Assembly (NCBI GenBank): GCA_028285035.1
Contig: JANQQF010000061.1
Span: 1 to 64,000 of the forward strand
Direction of reading: 5' to 3'
Origin: Phycisphaerae bacterium
GTDB taxonomy: Bacteria; Chloroflexota; Anaerolineae; 4572-78; J111
DNA length: 64,000 nucleotides
The translations under genes were made by a program, and so were the position numbers. Below the pieces are notes generated by a model. That model was given only the letters and a program-made list of their open reading frames with translations, had not been told where the DNA came from and made no database searches. Of the stretch, positions 50,667 to 59,428 are shown in pieces (positions within the stretch are counted from its first letter, which is position 1; every line of letters starts with the position of its first letter).

Positions 50667-51047
50667 TTACCCAACCGGATCAGTTGCATGGCGTTTCAAA
50701 TCCTCAAGGGAAATGAATTCGAGAGCCGAAATGTGCGTTGCCTCAAGAATCACAGGTGGGGCAACACCGGCTTCAAGGGCCTCTTGCCAGCGTGAGGCGC
50801 ACAAACACCAACCATCCCCCGGCTTGAGGCCCGGAAACTTAAACATCGGCATCGGCGTAATCAGATCATTACCTCGTGCTTTTGAAAACTCTAGAAATTC
50901 CTGGGTCATTACGGCACAGACCACGTGGACTCCGACGTCACCTGCGCCCGTTTCACAATCACCCGTTCGATAAAATCCAGTCATCGGAGAGGTACAGCAA
51001 ACTTCAAGTTCTCCCCCGAGTACATTTTGTCCTTTTGATGCGTTCAT
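50667..51047 (-). CDS. DUF2237 family protein
   Basis: 126 residues. The conserved DUF2237 features are present: NVLGGELEVCCTSPMTGFYR at the start, HVVCAVMTQEFL, then GDGWCLCASRWQEAL and APPVILEATHISAL. The several conserved cysteines suggest a metal or redox site. The family has no established function. It is convergent with the ATC-hydrolase-like gene (seven bases) and lies about 90 bases downstream of pheT on the same strand. The spacer after it (51048-51140) holds short TAGAGTTA-like repeats. Confidence 0.85.
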   Translation of the reverse strand: MNASKGQNVLGGELEVCCTSPMTGFYRTGDCETGAGDVGVHVVCAVMTQEFLEFSKARGNDLITPMPMFKFPGLKPGDGWCLCASRWQEALEAGVAPPVILEATHISALEFISLEDLKRHATDPVG

Positions 51048-51140
51048 AGTGTTTATCGGGTTTTTTAGAGTTAATAGAGTTCATAGGGTTTTTAGAGTTA
51101 TTTACTCTATCCACCCTACAAACTCCCAAATTCTACAACC

Positions 51141-53687
51141 CTATCCCCTTAATTTTGCGCCTATTTCATTTTCTAGCCGCTTAACAATTTTGGTTTGCAA
51201 TTTTGCCACGGCCTTATCGGTGAGCGTCTTTTCGTCCGATTGGAAGGTTAAACTGTAGGCCAAACTTTTCTTCCCCACCCCAATATGATGATCGTGGCGA
51301 TAAACATCGAACAGATTAACCTGAGTGAGTAAGGGTCCACCTGTTTGGTCAATCAACCCTCGCACCTTTTCAGCCGACAAGCCTTCATCCACGACCAAGG
51401 CAATATCCTGCTGGACTGGCGGGAAGCGCGGTACACTCTGTACCTTATACCCCTCAGGTGACTGCGCCAACAGGGCGTCTAAATCCAAATCGGCGGCCAA
51501 CACAGGCTGATCTGCCTCAACGTTCATATTATACGCTTCTACCACTAACGGGTGCAATTGACCAAAGACCCCCATCGACTCACCATTAACCATCAGCTCA
51601 GCCACCCGGCCTGGGTAATAGGCGTGATGTTGAGCTGGGGCATATTCAACCTTCGCCACGTGCAGACCGTGCAACAGGGCTTCAATGACCCCTTTCAGAT
51701 CGAAGAAATCCACGGTAGCTGTCTCGCCACTCAACCAGCTACCGGTCTCGCGGGCACCGGTCATCCCGATTGCTAATCGGCCTAACTCATTGGGCAAAAT
51801 TTCGTCATTTTCAGTGGGGATATAAATCTGGCCCACCTCGAACAAGGCGACCTGATCCACATTTCGGGTATTTTCAACCACAATATCCAGCACGCTGCTC
51901 AAAACGCTGTGTCGCATCGAAGCCCGCTCTGGCGTTGACGGATTGGCCAGGGTAACATACTTAGCTTGCTCAATGTACTCCTGCCCCAACAGCCGAGCCT
52001 CTCGCTCTGGCGTCGTCAAGCGATAATTGATCACCTCATTCAACCCCACCTCGACCAACAAATCACGCACACGTTCTTCTTGGTCAAGAGAGGTATTGTT
52101 CCGTTGCGGTGGCAACTCATCTTGAATTTCGGTCACAGGCGTGCGATCATAACCATAAATTCGGGCAATTTCCTCGATCAAGTCAGCTCGGCCCGTAGTC
52201 AACTCGCTAGAAATATCCAGCCGATGATCCGGCACAGTGACATGGAAGGTTGGTATATCCGCCGAGACGGGTTCTACTGTGAACTCTAAGGCCTCCAGAA
52301 TGCGCCGAATTTCAGCCACCTCAATTTCGATACCAAGAATACGCGTGACTTCGGACTGAGGTAACTCGACGGTTGTCACTGGTGTTTCCTTATGAACAAA
52401 ATCGATGACGTCCCCAATAATCGTGCCACCCGCCAGTTCAGCCATCAATTTGGCCCCACGTAAAGCCCCAAGCAAGGCTTGCGACGGATGGACCCCACGA
52501 CTGAAACGATAAGCTGCCTCGGAGAAGATGTTCAGGGCTTGGCTTGTCTTACGAATATTGATGAAGTTCCAAGCCGCCGCTTCGAGCAAGATATTGGTGC
52601 TGGTGTCGCTGACCTCGCTCTCGCCACCCCCCATAATTCCGCCGATGCTAAGATTGCTCTTGGAGTCGGTCACGAGAATGGAGAAGGGCGGCATCTTGTG
52701 CGTTTTCCCATCAAGCGTGAGCACTTCCTCGTCGGCCTCGGCCAAGCGAGTGATGATGCGAACCGGAGCATCTTTTCCTTCAGTTCCATCGGCCCGACGA
52801 CGGAGGACATCCCAATCAAAGGCGTGGTTGGGCTGCCCCATCTCCAGCATCACATAGTTACTGATATCAACGATATTATTGATGGGCCGCATCCCTGCCA
52901 TCGACAGCCGCCGTTGCATCCAAAAGGGCGACTCTTTGATCTCAACCCCTTCAATCAAAACGGCGGTGAAGCGTGGATTAAGCTCAGGATCAGTCGTTTC
53001 AAAAATGACCTTACCTTCACTATTTCCGCTTGTTTCCGGCCAGGTTGTGTCAGGATAACGCAATGGCTGGTCGGTGAGTGCGGCGACTTCGCGAGCCACG
53101 CCCAAGATCGATGAGCAACGAACCAAGTTGGGGGTTAGCTCGATATCAAGAACAGCATCGCCCCAAATATCAACGATGCTTGTGCCAGGCGCCGCCTCAT
53201 CTTGGGCAATGATAATGCCCGCGTGCTCTTCACTCATCCCGATTTCTTTGGGCGAACAAAGCATATTTTTGTTCATAATGCCCCGAATTTCCCGGCCTTT
53301 GAGCTTGACCTTCTTGAGTTCTTTGGAGTGGCCGTCGTACACATAGCCACCCTCACGGATCATTGGCGATTTGAGGTTGAGGTGACTGAGATCGCCTTGT
53401 CCTTTGAAGGGCTGCAAATTTTCGGCCCCTGTGACGATCACTTCTGGCTCATCTGTGCCCACATCAACGGTAGCCAACACCAATCGGTCTGCATTGGGAT
53501 GTTGTTCCACTTTCAAAATCTGGGCCAACACCAGCTTTTCTGGATTCCACTCCAAATCAGCCCCTGGTAATCCGATATATTCGATGCCGCCTATTTCAAG
53601 GCCAGCCAATGTCAAACGCTCGGCAAGTTCTTCAACCGAAAGCGTGATATCAACAAAATCTTTTAACCAACTAACAGGTACTTTCAT
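51141..53687 (-). CDS. pheT: Phenylalanine-tRNA ligase beta subunit
   Basis: 848 residues, slightly longer than the usual about 800. The N-terminal tRNA-binding (EMAP-like) domain includes LAQILKVEQHPNADRLVLA (about 45-63). The B3/B4 editing domain, the B5 domain (about 410-500) and the catalytic-like core follow. The C-terminal ferredoxin-fold anticodon-binding domain ends at the C-terminus (FPPVQQDIALVV, DHHIGVGKKSLAYSLTFQS). It pairs with pheS to form the alpha2beta2 enzyme. pheS lies 119 bases upstream; the spacer contains short repeats of the TTACTAATTACCAATTAC kind. No T-box or leader peptide was seen. Confidence 0.97.
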   Translation of the reverse strand: MKVPVSWLKDFVDITLSVEELAERLTLAGLEIGGIEYIGLPGADLEWNPEKLVLAQILKVEQHPNADRLVLATVDVGTDEPEVIVTGAENLQPFKGQGDLSHLNLKSPMIREGGYVYDGHSKELKKVKLKGREIRGIMNKNMLCSPKEIGMSEEHAGIIIAQDEAAPGTSIVDIWGDAVLDIELTPNLVRCSSILGVAREVAALTDQPLRYPDTTWPETSGNSEGKVIFETTDPELNPRFTAVLIEGVEIKESPFWMQRRLSMAGMRPINNIVDISNYVMLEMGQPNHAFDWDVLRRRADGTEGKDAPVRIITRLAEADEEVLTLDGKTHKMPPFSILVTDSKSNLSIGGIMGGGESEVSDTSTNILLEAAAWNFINIRKTSQALNIFSEAAYRFSRGVHPSQALLGALRGAKLMAELAGGTIIGDVIDFVHKETPVTTVELPQSEVTRILGIEIEVAEIRRILEALEFTVEPVSADIPTFHVTVPDHRLDISSELTTGRADLIEEIARIYGYDRTPVTEIQDELPPQRNNTSLDQEERVRDLLVEVGLNEVINYRLTTPEREARLLGQEYIEQAKYVTLANPSTPERASMRHSVLSSVLDIVVENTRNVDQVALFEVGQIYIPTENDEILPNELGRLAIGMTGARETGSWLSGETATVDFFDLKGVIEALLHGLHVAKVEYAPAQHHAYYPGRVAELMVNGESMGVFGQLHPLVVEAYNMNVEADQPVLAADLDLDALLAQSPEGYKVQSVPRFPPVQQDIALVVDEGLSAEKVRGLIDQTGGPLLTQVNLFDVYRHDHHIGVGKKSLAYSLTFQSDEKTLTDKAVAKLQTKIVKRLENEIGAKLRG

Positions 53688-53806
53688 TATTATTGCACTC
53701 GATTATTCATGAAATTTTGTAACTGCTCAAGGTGAGTAACCAGTAATTGGCATCTAGTTTTTTAAAGAATTACTACTTACTAATTACCAATTACGATTGT
53801 TCCTTA

Positions 53807-54832
53807 TTAGAACTGCTCTAAGAAGCGTAAATCATTGCCCCAGAAGTAGCGGATATCTTCGATTCCGTGACGAAGCATTGTAATCCGCTCTGGCCCCATC
53901 CCAAAGGCAAAGCCGCTGAATTCATTAGGATCATAACCACCATTACGCAGGACATTGGGATGAACCATACCGCAGCCTAAAATTTCCAACCACCCAGTAT
54001 ATTTACAGATGCGGCAGCCTTTACCGTCACACAAGAAACATTGCACATCCATCTCGGCTGACGGCTCAGTGAAGGGGAAGTGACTGGCCCGGAAACGTAC
54101 GGGACGGCCTTCACCATAAAGCCGATTGGTGAAGTTAATCAAGGTGCCCTTCAAATCACTGAAGCGGATACCGCGTCCGACGGCCAAACCTTCCACCTGA
54201 TGGAATTGAATTTCAGAACGGGCTGTAATTTGCTCGTGGCGATAGCACATTCCCGGTAAAATTACTCGAATTGGCTCGGGGCAGTATTCACGCATCACTC
54301 GTACCTGCCCTGGGGAGGTGTGGGTGCGGAGTAGAACATCTGGGTTGGTGGTGTAGAAGGTGTCCTGCATCTCACGAGCGGGATGATCTGGCGGGAAGTT
54401 GAGCAATTGGAAGTTCATCTCATCCGTCTCAACATCTCGGCTCCGGTATACCTGGAAGCCCATATCAGCCCAAATTTGATAAATTCGGCGCAATGTTTGG
54501 GTGCTGGGGTGCAAGCGACCACGTGAGACCGGGCGCCCCGGTAAGGTCACATCCAAAGCCCCCGCCGCCAAGTCTGCTTCCATCTCAGCCGCTTTTATAG
54601 TTGAGGCCTTGCTTTCAAACTCGGCCTCCAACTCCTGCCGAACCTCGTTCGCCCGTTTCCCAAAGGTAGGCCGCTCGTCGGCTGACAATTCGCCCACCCG
54701 ACGTAACATTTGAGGGATTTGCCCCTTACGCCCGATATACTTGCTATTCCAGGCATCTAAGGCCTCGCCCGTTTCAAGCTGAACCAGTTCAGTGCGAGCT
54801 GTTTCGGCTAACGTTTCAAGTTGGTCAAGCAT
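53807..54832 (-). CDS. pheS: Phenylalanine-tRNA ligase alpha subunit
   Basis: 341 residues, normal length. The N-terminal coiled coil (1-90) binds tRNA. Class II motifs are present: motif 2 around CYRHEQITARSEIQFHQVEG and motif 3 in GFAFGMGPERITMLR. A zinc-knuckle-like insert CFLCDGKGCRICKYTGW is common in this group of bacterial PheS. AGGAG precedes the ATG. First gene of the pheST operon. Confidence 0.97.
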   Translation of the reverse strand: MLDQLETLAETARTELVQLETGEALDAWNSKYIGRKGQIPQMLRRVGELSADERPTFGKRANEVRQELEAEFESKASTIKAAEMEADLAAGALDVTLPGRPVSRGRLHPSTQTLRRIYQIWADMGFQVYRSRDVETDEMNFQLLNFPPDHPAREMQDTFYTTNPDVLLRTHTSPGQVRVMREYCPEPIRVILPGMCYRHEQITARSEIQFHQVEGLAVGRGIRFSDLKGTLINFTNRLYGEGRPVRFRASHFPFTEPSAEMDVQCFLCDGKGCRICKYTGWLEILGCGMVHPNVLRNGGYDPNEFSGFAFGMGPERITMLRHGIEDIRYFWGNDLRFLEQF

Positions 54833-54848
54833 CTACATCTCCTAAAAA

Positions 54849-54868
54849 TAGTGGGTAGTGGGTAGTGA
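54849..54868. repeat. Short tandem repeat, unit GTGGGTA
   Basis: Three degenerate copies of a seven-base unit (TAGTGGG TAGTGGG TAGTGAG) between pheS and the 55-residue gene. The same unit occurs at 57835-57866 and 63965-63983, and in inverse orientation at 50083-50115. Confidence 0.75.
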
Positions 54869-54945
54869 GAACAAACATCTGATCTCCCATACCCAATTTT
54901 GTATCTTAATCGTTCTAAAGGTTTACAACAAATTTCAAGGCAAAC

Positions 54946-54979
54946 AAAAAGGGCGCAACCACGAATGGCTGCGCCCTTT
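54946..54979 (-). terminator. Rho-independent terminator after the 55-residue gene
   Basis: Stem AAAGGGCGCAGCCA / TGGTTGCGCCCTTT with a four-base loop, followed on the minus strand by TTTTTGTTT. It lies about 30 bases after the stop at 55006. Confidence 0.88.
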
Positions 54980-55005
54980 GCAATGTAAGTTCTAGAAACT
55001 TCTCA

Positions 55006-55173
55006 TCAACCTCCGACCAGCGCAGACCATATCGTCGTGCCAAAGAAATAAAAAATGCCTGCAAAAAACGTTGCAAGCACGGCAAATTGAAGCTGATTGT
55101 TTTTATCTTCTGTTCGGGCAATTACTTTAATTTGAGGTTGTTTTTTGATGAGTTGTTGATAGTGCTTGTTCAT
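55006..55173 (-). CDS. Small membrane protein, 55 residues, unknown
   Basis: The ATG of MNKHYQQLIKK follows GGGAGACATAT; the longest frame adds 17 residues of no clear meaning. A basic, hydrophilic N-terminal half is followed by one TM segment (LQFAVLATFFAGIFYFFGT, about 31-49) and a short tail SALVGG. It has its own terminator, which supports a real gene. Function unknown. Confidence 0.65.
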   Translation of the reverse strand: MNKHYQQLIKKQPQIKVIARTEDKNNQLQFAVLATFFAGIFYFFGTTIWSALVGG

Positions 55174-55298
55174 ATATGTCTCCCGCGAAATAATGCTAAC
55201 ACTATAGCATGCAACATGAGGCATGTCAACCCCTATTTCGGATAAGATATCCTAAAATTTTTGACCTGCTATTACGCGCAAATTCCTATCATAGCAAG

Positions 55299-55351
55299 AA
55301 AACCCCGCAGGTTCATCAGAGCCAAAGCGCTGAATTCATCCACGGGGTTTT
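55299..55351. terminator. Terminator-like hairpin after doxX
   Basis: Stem AAAACCCCG / CGGGGTTTT with an imperfect inner part, followed on the minus strand by TTTTCTTG. It lies 40 bases after the DoxX stop. The base-paired A and T runs allow action on both strands. Confidence 0.75.
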
Positions 55352-55392
55352 GAAATTTTAGTTTGTTTGGAAATCAGTTTTATGACAATGTC

Positions 55393-55773
55393 CTAACGGC
55401 TCGCAATAGGCGCTAATTTGTAACGCCCGTAAGCAACAAAACCAGCTAAGGCCATTAAAATAATATTTGGAATAATTCCGCCAAATTCACCTCGGATCAA
55501 ATGAAAAATGGCCGCGAATAACATGATTAACACGAGTCCTGCTGCTGCCAAGGGTGTCAAATATGGCTGAATACGAGTTGCTGCAGGTAAAATCACACCC
55601 AAACCACCCGCAATTTCAGCGACACCAATAAAAAGAACTAAGCCAGCTGGCACTGCACTCACCCAAGCCATCTGAGTTGCTAATTCAGCATAAGGGGTTG
55701 ATACCTTCATAAACCCGGCCCCCACAAATGCAAGCCCGATCAGAACTTGTACGATCCATAATGCAATTCTCAT
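55393..55773 (-). CDS. DoxX family membrane protein
   Basis: 126 residues from the ATG of MRIALWIVQV, after AAGGAG; the longer frame adds 33 residues. Four TM segments with the DoxX pattern: GLAFVGAGFMKVSTP in the first part, FIGVAEIAGGLGVILPAATRI in the second. DoxX proteins are subunits or partners of membrane oxidoreductases in some bacteria, and their role in others is unknown. It lies about 135 bases downstream of the winged-helix gene on the same strand. Confidence 0.87.
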   Translation of the reverse strand: MRIALWIVQVLIGLAFVGAGFMKVSTPYAELATQMAWVSAVPAGLVLFIGVAEIAGGLGVILPAATRIQPYLTPLAAAGLVLIMLFAAIFHLIRGEFGGIIPNIILMALAGFVAYGRYKLAPIASR

Positions 55774-55908
55774 AACACTCTCCTTAAAAGATAGAAATTT
55801 TGAGATCCAATCAAATGGACGATTGTCCATATACGCAGGCAGGATTATAGTGGACCCAAGTCCGTTTGTCAAAATTTCGCAAATTAAGCAGGCATTATGT
55901 TTTACAAA

Positions 55909-56313
55909 TTAAACGTTAAGCGCGATTGCATTCTTTGATTTTGATCTTAACGCACATTGTGCACAACTGGTTTTGATCTCCTCTTTATGTTGCGCCACGT
56001 TACGCTTGACCTCATCAAGTAATTTTTGCCGCAACAATGGATCTTCAAATGCCCCAGACAAGCAATACAAACAGTTGTCAATTTTTTCTGTATGGTTTAG
56101 GACACAACTGTTATAGGAACAGGTCAGTAAACCAGTTGATTGCAATTCTTGAAGCATTGTCTCCAGCAAATCTTCACTTTCAAGAAATAGCTGTTTTGCC
56201 AAATCTGGTACAGACTCACTTTGATCAGGTTTTTCATAAAGATGAAGTAAGACCCGCAACTTTTGAAATGAATTGATTTTATAAGCCTGAATACAATTAC
56301 CTACTTTTGCCAT
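55909..56313 (-). CDS. Cysteine-rich winged-helix-like protein, possible redox or metal sensor
   Basis: 134 residues after AAGGAGG. The N-terminal part (about 10-75) looks like a winged helix of the Rrf2/MarR kind: INSFQKLRVLLHLYEK, VPDLAKQLFLESEDLLETML, LQSTGLL. Cysteines are at Cys7 and then in TCSYNSC, NCLYC and SCAQC. These pairs could bind zinc or an Fe-S cluster. It starts 31 bases after hemY and is probably co-transcribed with the heme genes. A named family was not recognised. Confidence 0.6.
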   Translation of the reverse strand: MAKVGNCIQAYKINSFQKLRVLLHLYEKPDQSESVPDLAKQLFLESEDLLETMLQELQSTGLLTCSYNSCVLNHTEKIDNCLYCLSGAFEDPLLRQKLLDEVKRNVAQHKEEIKTSCAQCALRSKSKNAIALNV

Positions 56314-56344
56314 ACATTCCTCCTTAGTCTTAGCAATTAAGTGT

Positions 56345-57811
56345 TTAGAGTGCAGTTGCTACAAGCGGTTCGGATATCTTCACCGCAATCCCAGCTTGAT
56401 AATTCACTTGATCAATCACCTGACCAACAACTTGGCGAGCTTGTTTAACACAATCTGGGATACCAATGCCCCGATAGGCACTACCTGTCAGATATAAGCC
56501 TGGAATAGTCGCGGTCAGTTGCTCAATTTCTGCGACTCGGTCAAGGTGCCCTACATCATATTGGGGGCTGCCATTAGGCCAACGAAATACCTTGCTGATG
56601 GTTGGCTCAGCCGTGATGCCCATCAGCTCGCGAACCGTCTGGCGCGCTGTCGAAATTAAGGCGTCGTCACATCGATCCACAAAATGAGAACGGCCATCGC
56701 CACCGATAAACAAACGCAACAACAGGCCAGCTTCCGGCGCACGATGATCGAACTTGATTGAGGACCAGGTACAGGCTGAAATTTGTGGGTTTTCAGCACG
56801 GGGGATCATAAAGCCAAACCCGTCTAAGTCATCAGGTAAATCAGCCTGTTCATACCCCAAGGAAACGGTCGCTGTAGACGCATAGCGGATCTCTCGTAGC
56901 TTTTCGACCAAGTCCAAGTCAACAGATCGCAACAGATTAGCTGCGCTGTAAGCAGGAACGGCCAAGATGACTGCATCCGTGTACAAGGGAGATCTGGTTT
57001 CATCTTCAAAAATCACTTCAAAACCAGATGCATTGCGCTTGATTTCGGCAATCTGGCAATTAACTCTCAGGTCACCCTTGAGTTTACTAACCAAAGTTTC
57101 AACCAACTCATTCATCCCTCCCTGTAAGCTGGTAAACATTGAGAGAGGTTTACTATTTTGGTCGCTCCTTTGCTTGGCGTTCGCTTTTGAAGATTGCATC
57201 GCCCTAATCAAGCTACCATACTTCTGCTCCATTTGAGTGAACATCGGGAAGGTACTTTGAATACTGAGGCGTTCTGGGTCGGCCATATAAATTCCAGCCA
57301 TCATCGGCCCAGCAATTTTATCGACAGCCTCTTGGCCTAAGCGACGCCCAAAAAAGCTGGCCAAACTCTCATCACCTTGCTCCTGACGAGCCGGACGGAT
57401 CAAATCAAGCCCCATTCGCAACTTCCCCCACATTGAAATCAAGGGAGATTTAGCGAAGGGGACAAACTCAGTGGGGATTGTTAGCCGAAAGCCACCAGGA
57501 AAAGGAACAAGCTCGTCATCTTGCAAGACAAAGACATTACGACGTTCATCATTTGTGGGCAGTAATCGATCAAGCAACCCCAAATCACGGCACAATTGGG
57601 TGGCCCAAGGCTTCTGTGTAATAAAGGAGTCAGGGCCACCTTCAATCACAAACTCATCTTCGGTTTCGGTAATGATTTTCCCCCCAAAACGAGACCCAGC
57701 CTCGATCAATGTGTAATCAAGTTGTATCCCTGCATCACGGGCCTCACATTGCAAATAGAAAGCTGTAGCTAACCCTGCAATACCTCCACCGATAATTGTT
57801 ACATGTGTCAT
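56345..57811 (-). CDS. hemY: Protoporphyrinogen oxidase (oxygen-dependent, HemY type)
   Basis: 488 residues from the ATG of MTHVTIIGGGIAG, after AAGGGGG; the longest frame adds 48 residues from a repeat-rich spacer. FAD-binding IIGGGIAGLATAFYL at the N-terminus, GSRFGGKI and the C-terminal LYLTGSAYRGIGIPDCVKQA region complete the FAD fold of HemY-type PPO. It oxidises protoporphyrinogen IX to protoporphyrin IX with oxygen (coproporphyrinogen III oxidation is the alternative in the HemY/CgoX group). It follows hemA by 67 bases. Confidence 0.92.
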   Translation of the reverse strand: MTHVTIIGGGIAGLATAFYLQCEARDAGIQLDYTLIEAGSRFGGKIITETEDEFVIEGGPDSFITQKPWATQLCRDLGLLDRLLPTNDERRNVFVLQDDELVPFPGGFRLTIPTEFVPFAKSPLISMWGKLRMGLDLIRPARQEQGDESLASFFGRRLGQEAVDKIAGPMMAGIYMADPERLSIQSTFPMFTQMEQKYGSLIRAMQSSKANAKQRSDQNSKPLSMFTSLQGGMNELVETLVSKLKGDLRVNCQIAEIKRNASGFEVIFEDETRSPLYTDAVILAVPAYSAANLLRSVDLDLVEKLREIRYASTATVSLGYEQADLPDDLDGFGFMIPRAENPQISACTWSSIKFDHRAPEAGLLLRLFIGGDGRSHFVDRCDDALISTARQTVRELMGITAEPTISKVFRWPNGSPQYDVGHLDRVAEIEQLTATIPGLYLTGSAYRGIGIPDCVKQARQVVGQVIDQVNYQAGIAVKISEPLVATAL

Positions 57812-57834
57812 GATTGTTCCCCCTTTAATAAGAA

Positions 57835-57866
57835 TAGTGGCTAGTGAGTAGTGGGTAGTGGGTAGT
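57835..57866. repeat. Short tandem repeat, unit GTGGGTA
   Basis: Four degenerate copies of the seven-base unit (AGTGGCT AGTGAGT AGTGGGT AGTGGGT) in the 67-base spacer between hemA and hemY. Together with 54849 and 63965 it forms a dispersed family. Confidence 0.75.
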
Positions 57867-57878
57867 AAAAATTCGTAA

Positions 57879-59183
57879 CTACACAGGCGGCACATTAATC
57901 TCATCCAAGGCAAAGACCTTACGTAAGGCCATAATATAATCGGTCCCATTCCCACTCGCCGCTTCTTGTTTGAGAAAGATGGTGGGATCGTGCAGAATTT
58001 TGTTCACCAGCCGATGGCTCATCGTCGCCACGAGATTTTGCTCACGATCGTCCAACTCCAGTCGATTAAACAGACGGGTCAACTCATCCTGTCTAAAACC
58101 TTCCATCCTTCGTCGCAAGGCAGTAATCGTGGGCACAGCGTCTAATGAGGCGAACCACGCCATAAATTTAACAACCTCATCCTCGACAATTGTCTGCACC
58201 TTGGGAATTTCCCCCTCACGCTTTTTTACATTCTCATCGGCCTGCTCTTGTAAATCGTCGATGTTGTAAAGAGAAACATTGGGCAAGCTCTGAATTTCAG
58301 GATCAACATCACGAGGCACAGCCAAATCAATGATAAAAAACAAATCACGTTCTGCATTGTTTTCGCGAGCGAGTTCAAGCGTTTCTCGACTGAGAATCGA
58401 ATGAGGCGCACCTGTCGAGGTGATAATAATTTCTGCCTCGGCCAAGGCCTTTGGTAGCTGCTGCATAGAAATTGCTCGTCCATTCCAGGCATTGGCCAGT
58501 TCAACGGCTTTGTCATAGGTACGATTAGCCACCACAATGTCCTGAATGCCCCGGTTGATTAAACTTCGTACCGTCACTGCCCCCATCTCACCTGCCCCAA
58601 TTAGCAGTACCTGACGATTAGTATAGTCATCTCCCACGACCTCTTCTACTAGCCTCGCTGCCACAGAGCTAACCGAGGCGGCATTGTAGCCAATCGCGGT
58701 CTCAGTTCGGGCCCGTTTGCCGGTGCGGATAGCTGAACGAAACAAGCTGGCCAAAATCGTGCCTGCGGCATCTTGGCTAAGCGCAGCCTCATAAGATCGA
58801 GCAATCTGACCTAAAATCTGCGGTTCACCCACGACCATCGAGTCGATCCCTGCAGCCACCCCCATCAAATGCCAGACCACATCATCATCCTGCAAAATAT
58901 AAAGATGAGAGGCAAAGGCCTTGAGGGGAACATCACAAGCCTCACTAAGAAATTTTGTAATGGAGTCGATGGCGGCATCTACATCATAAACCGTGGCGTA
59001 TATTTCCAGGCGGTTGCACGTTGATAAAATAACACCTTCATTTGTCTGGGCCAGATGTCCCTCAGTGTGGGTGTGGCCAAAATATGTTAAGGCCGAGCGA
59101 ATCATCGCCGGAGTAAAAGCCATTCGTTCGCGCACTTCTACAGGGGCCGTTTTATGGCTCAGTCCCACCAAAACAATGTTCAT
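57879..59183 (-). CDS. hemA: Glutamyl-tRNA reductase
   Basis: 434 residues from the ATG of MNIVLVGLSHKTAP, after GGGAG. The longest frame begins 89 codons upstream and includes a terminator, so it is rejected. Catalytic Cys lies in STCNRLEIYA (about 48-57). VGEPQILGQI marks the substrate site, and VLLIGAGEMG the NADPH domain. A C-terminal dimerisation helix follows. It makes glutamate-1-semialdehyde, the first step of C5-pathway tetrapyrrole synthesis. Only hemA and hemY are here; the rest of the pathway is outside the window. Confidence 0.96.
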   Translation of the reverse strand: MNIVLVGLSHKTAPVEVRERMAFTPAMIRSALTYFGHTHTEGHLAQTNEGVILSTCNRLEIYATVYDVDAAIDSITKFLSEACDVPLKAFASHLYILQDDDVVWHLMGVAAGIDSMVVGEPQILGQIARSYEAALSQDAAGTILASLFRSAIRTGKRARTETAIGYNAASVSSVAARLVEEVVGDDYTNRQVLLIGAGEMGAVTVRSLINRGIQDIVVANRTYDKAVELANAWNGRAISMQQLPKALAEAEIIITSTGAPHSILSRETLELARENNAERDLFFIIDLAVPRDVDPEIQSLPNVSLYNIDDLQEQADENVKKREGEIPKVQTIVEDEVVKFMAWFASLDAVPTITALRRRMEGFRQDELTRLFNRLELDDREQNLVATMSHRLVNKILHDPTIFLKQEAASGNGTDYIMALRKVFALDEINVPPV

Positions 59184-59235
59184 CTTTACTACTCCCTTAG
59201 TGAGTCTAAGTGAATTTCTAGGCATACTATAAAAC

Positions 59236-59273
59236 AACCCCAACTCAAATACGCCAGACGTTTGGTTGGGGTT
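59236..59273 (-). terminator. Rho-independent terminator upstream of hemA
   Basis: Stem AACCCCAAC / GTTGGGGTT extended by inner CAAACG pairing, followed on the minus strand by GTTTTATAG. It ends the FGE-like / NapH-like operon, whose last gene stops at 59429, and separates it from hemA. Confidence 0.75.
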
Positions 59274-59300
59274 ATAACTGGTTTGCTTGACAGTGTTTGA

Positions 59301-59395
59301 CCTAGTCAGTTGGCTAGGTGTGAATGATGAATTGTGAATAAAATACTGGTTCCATTGCTCTGCGTTAGAACTGACCAGTGTAACAACGCAGAGCA
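59301..59395. other. Spacer with an 18-bp dispersed repeat and an 11-bp hairpin
   Basis: CCTAGTCAGTTGGCTAGG (59301-59318) recurs with two changes at 61959-61976; both copies are followed by GTGAAT/GAATTGTGAAT repeats. A perfect 11-bp stem TGCTCTGCGTT / AACGCAGAGCA with an 18-base loop lies at 59356-59395, without a T-run. No gene is present. Confidence 0.6.
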
Positions 59396-59428
59396 CTGTT
59401 ACAAGAAAAGTCATCCAAATTTTCGGTA

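Noticed and set aside
52479..53114. Plus-strand open frame of 211 codons inside pheT
   Set aside because: Antisense to pheT, which is full length and well conserved; no recognisable protein features.
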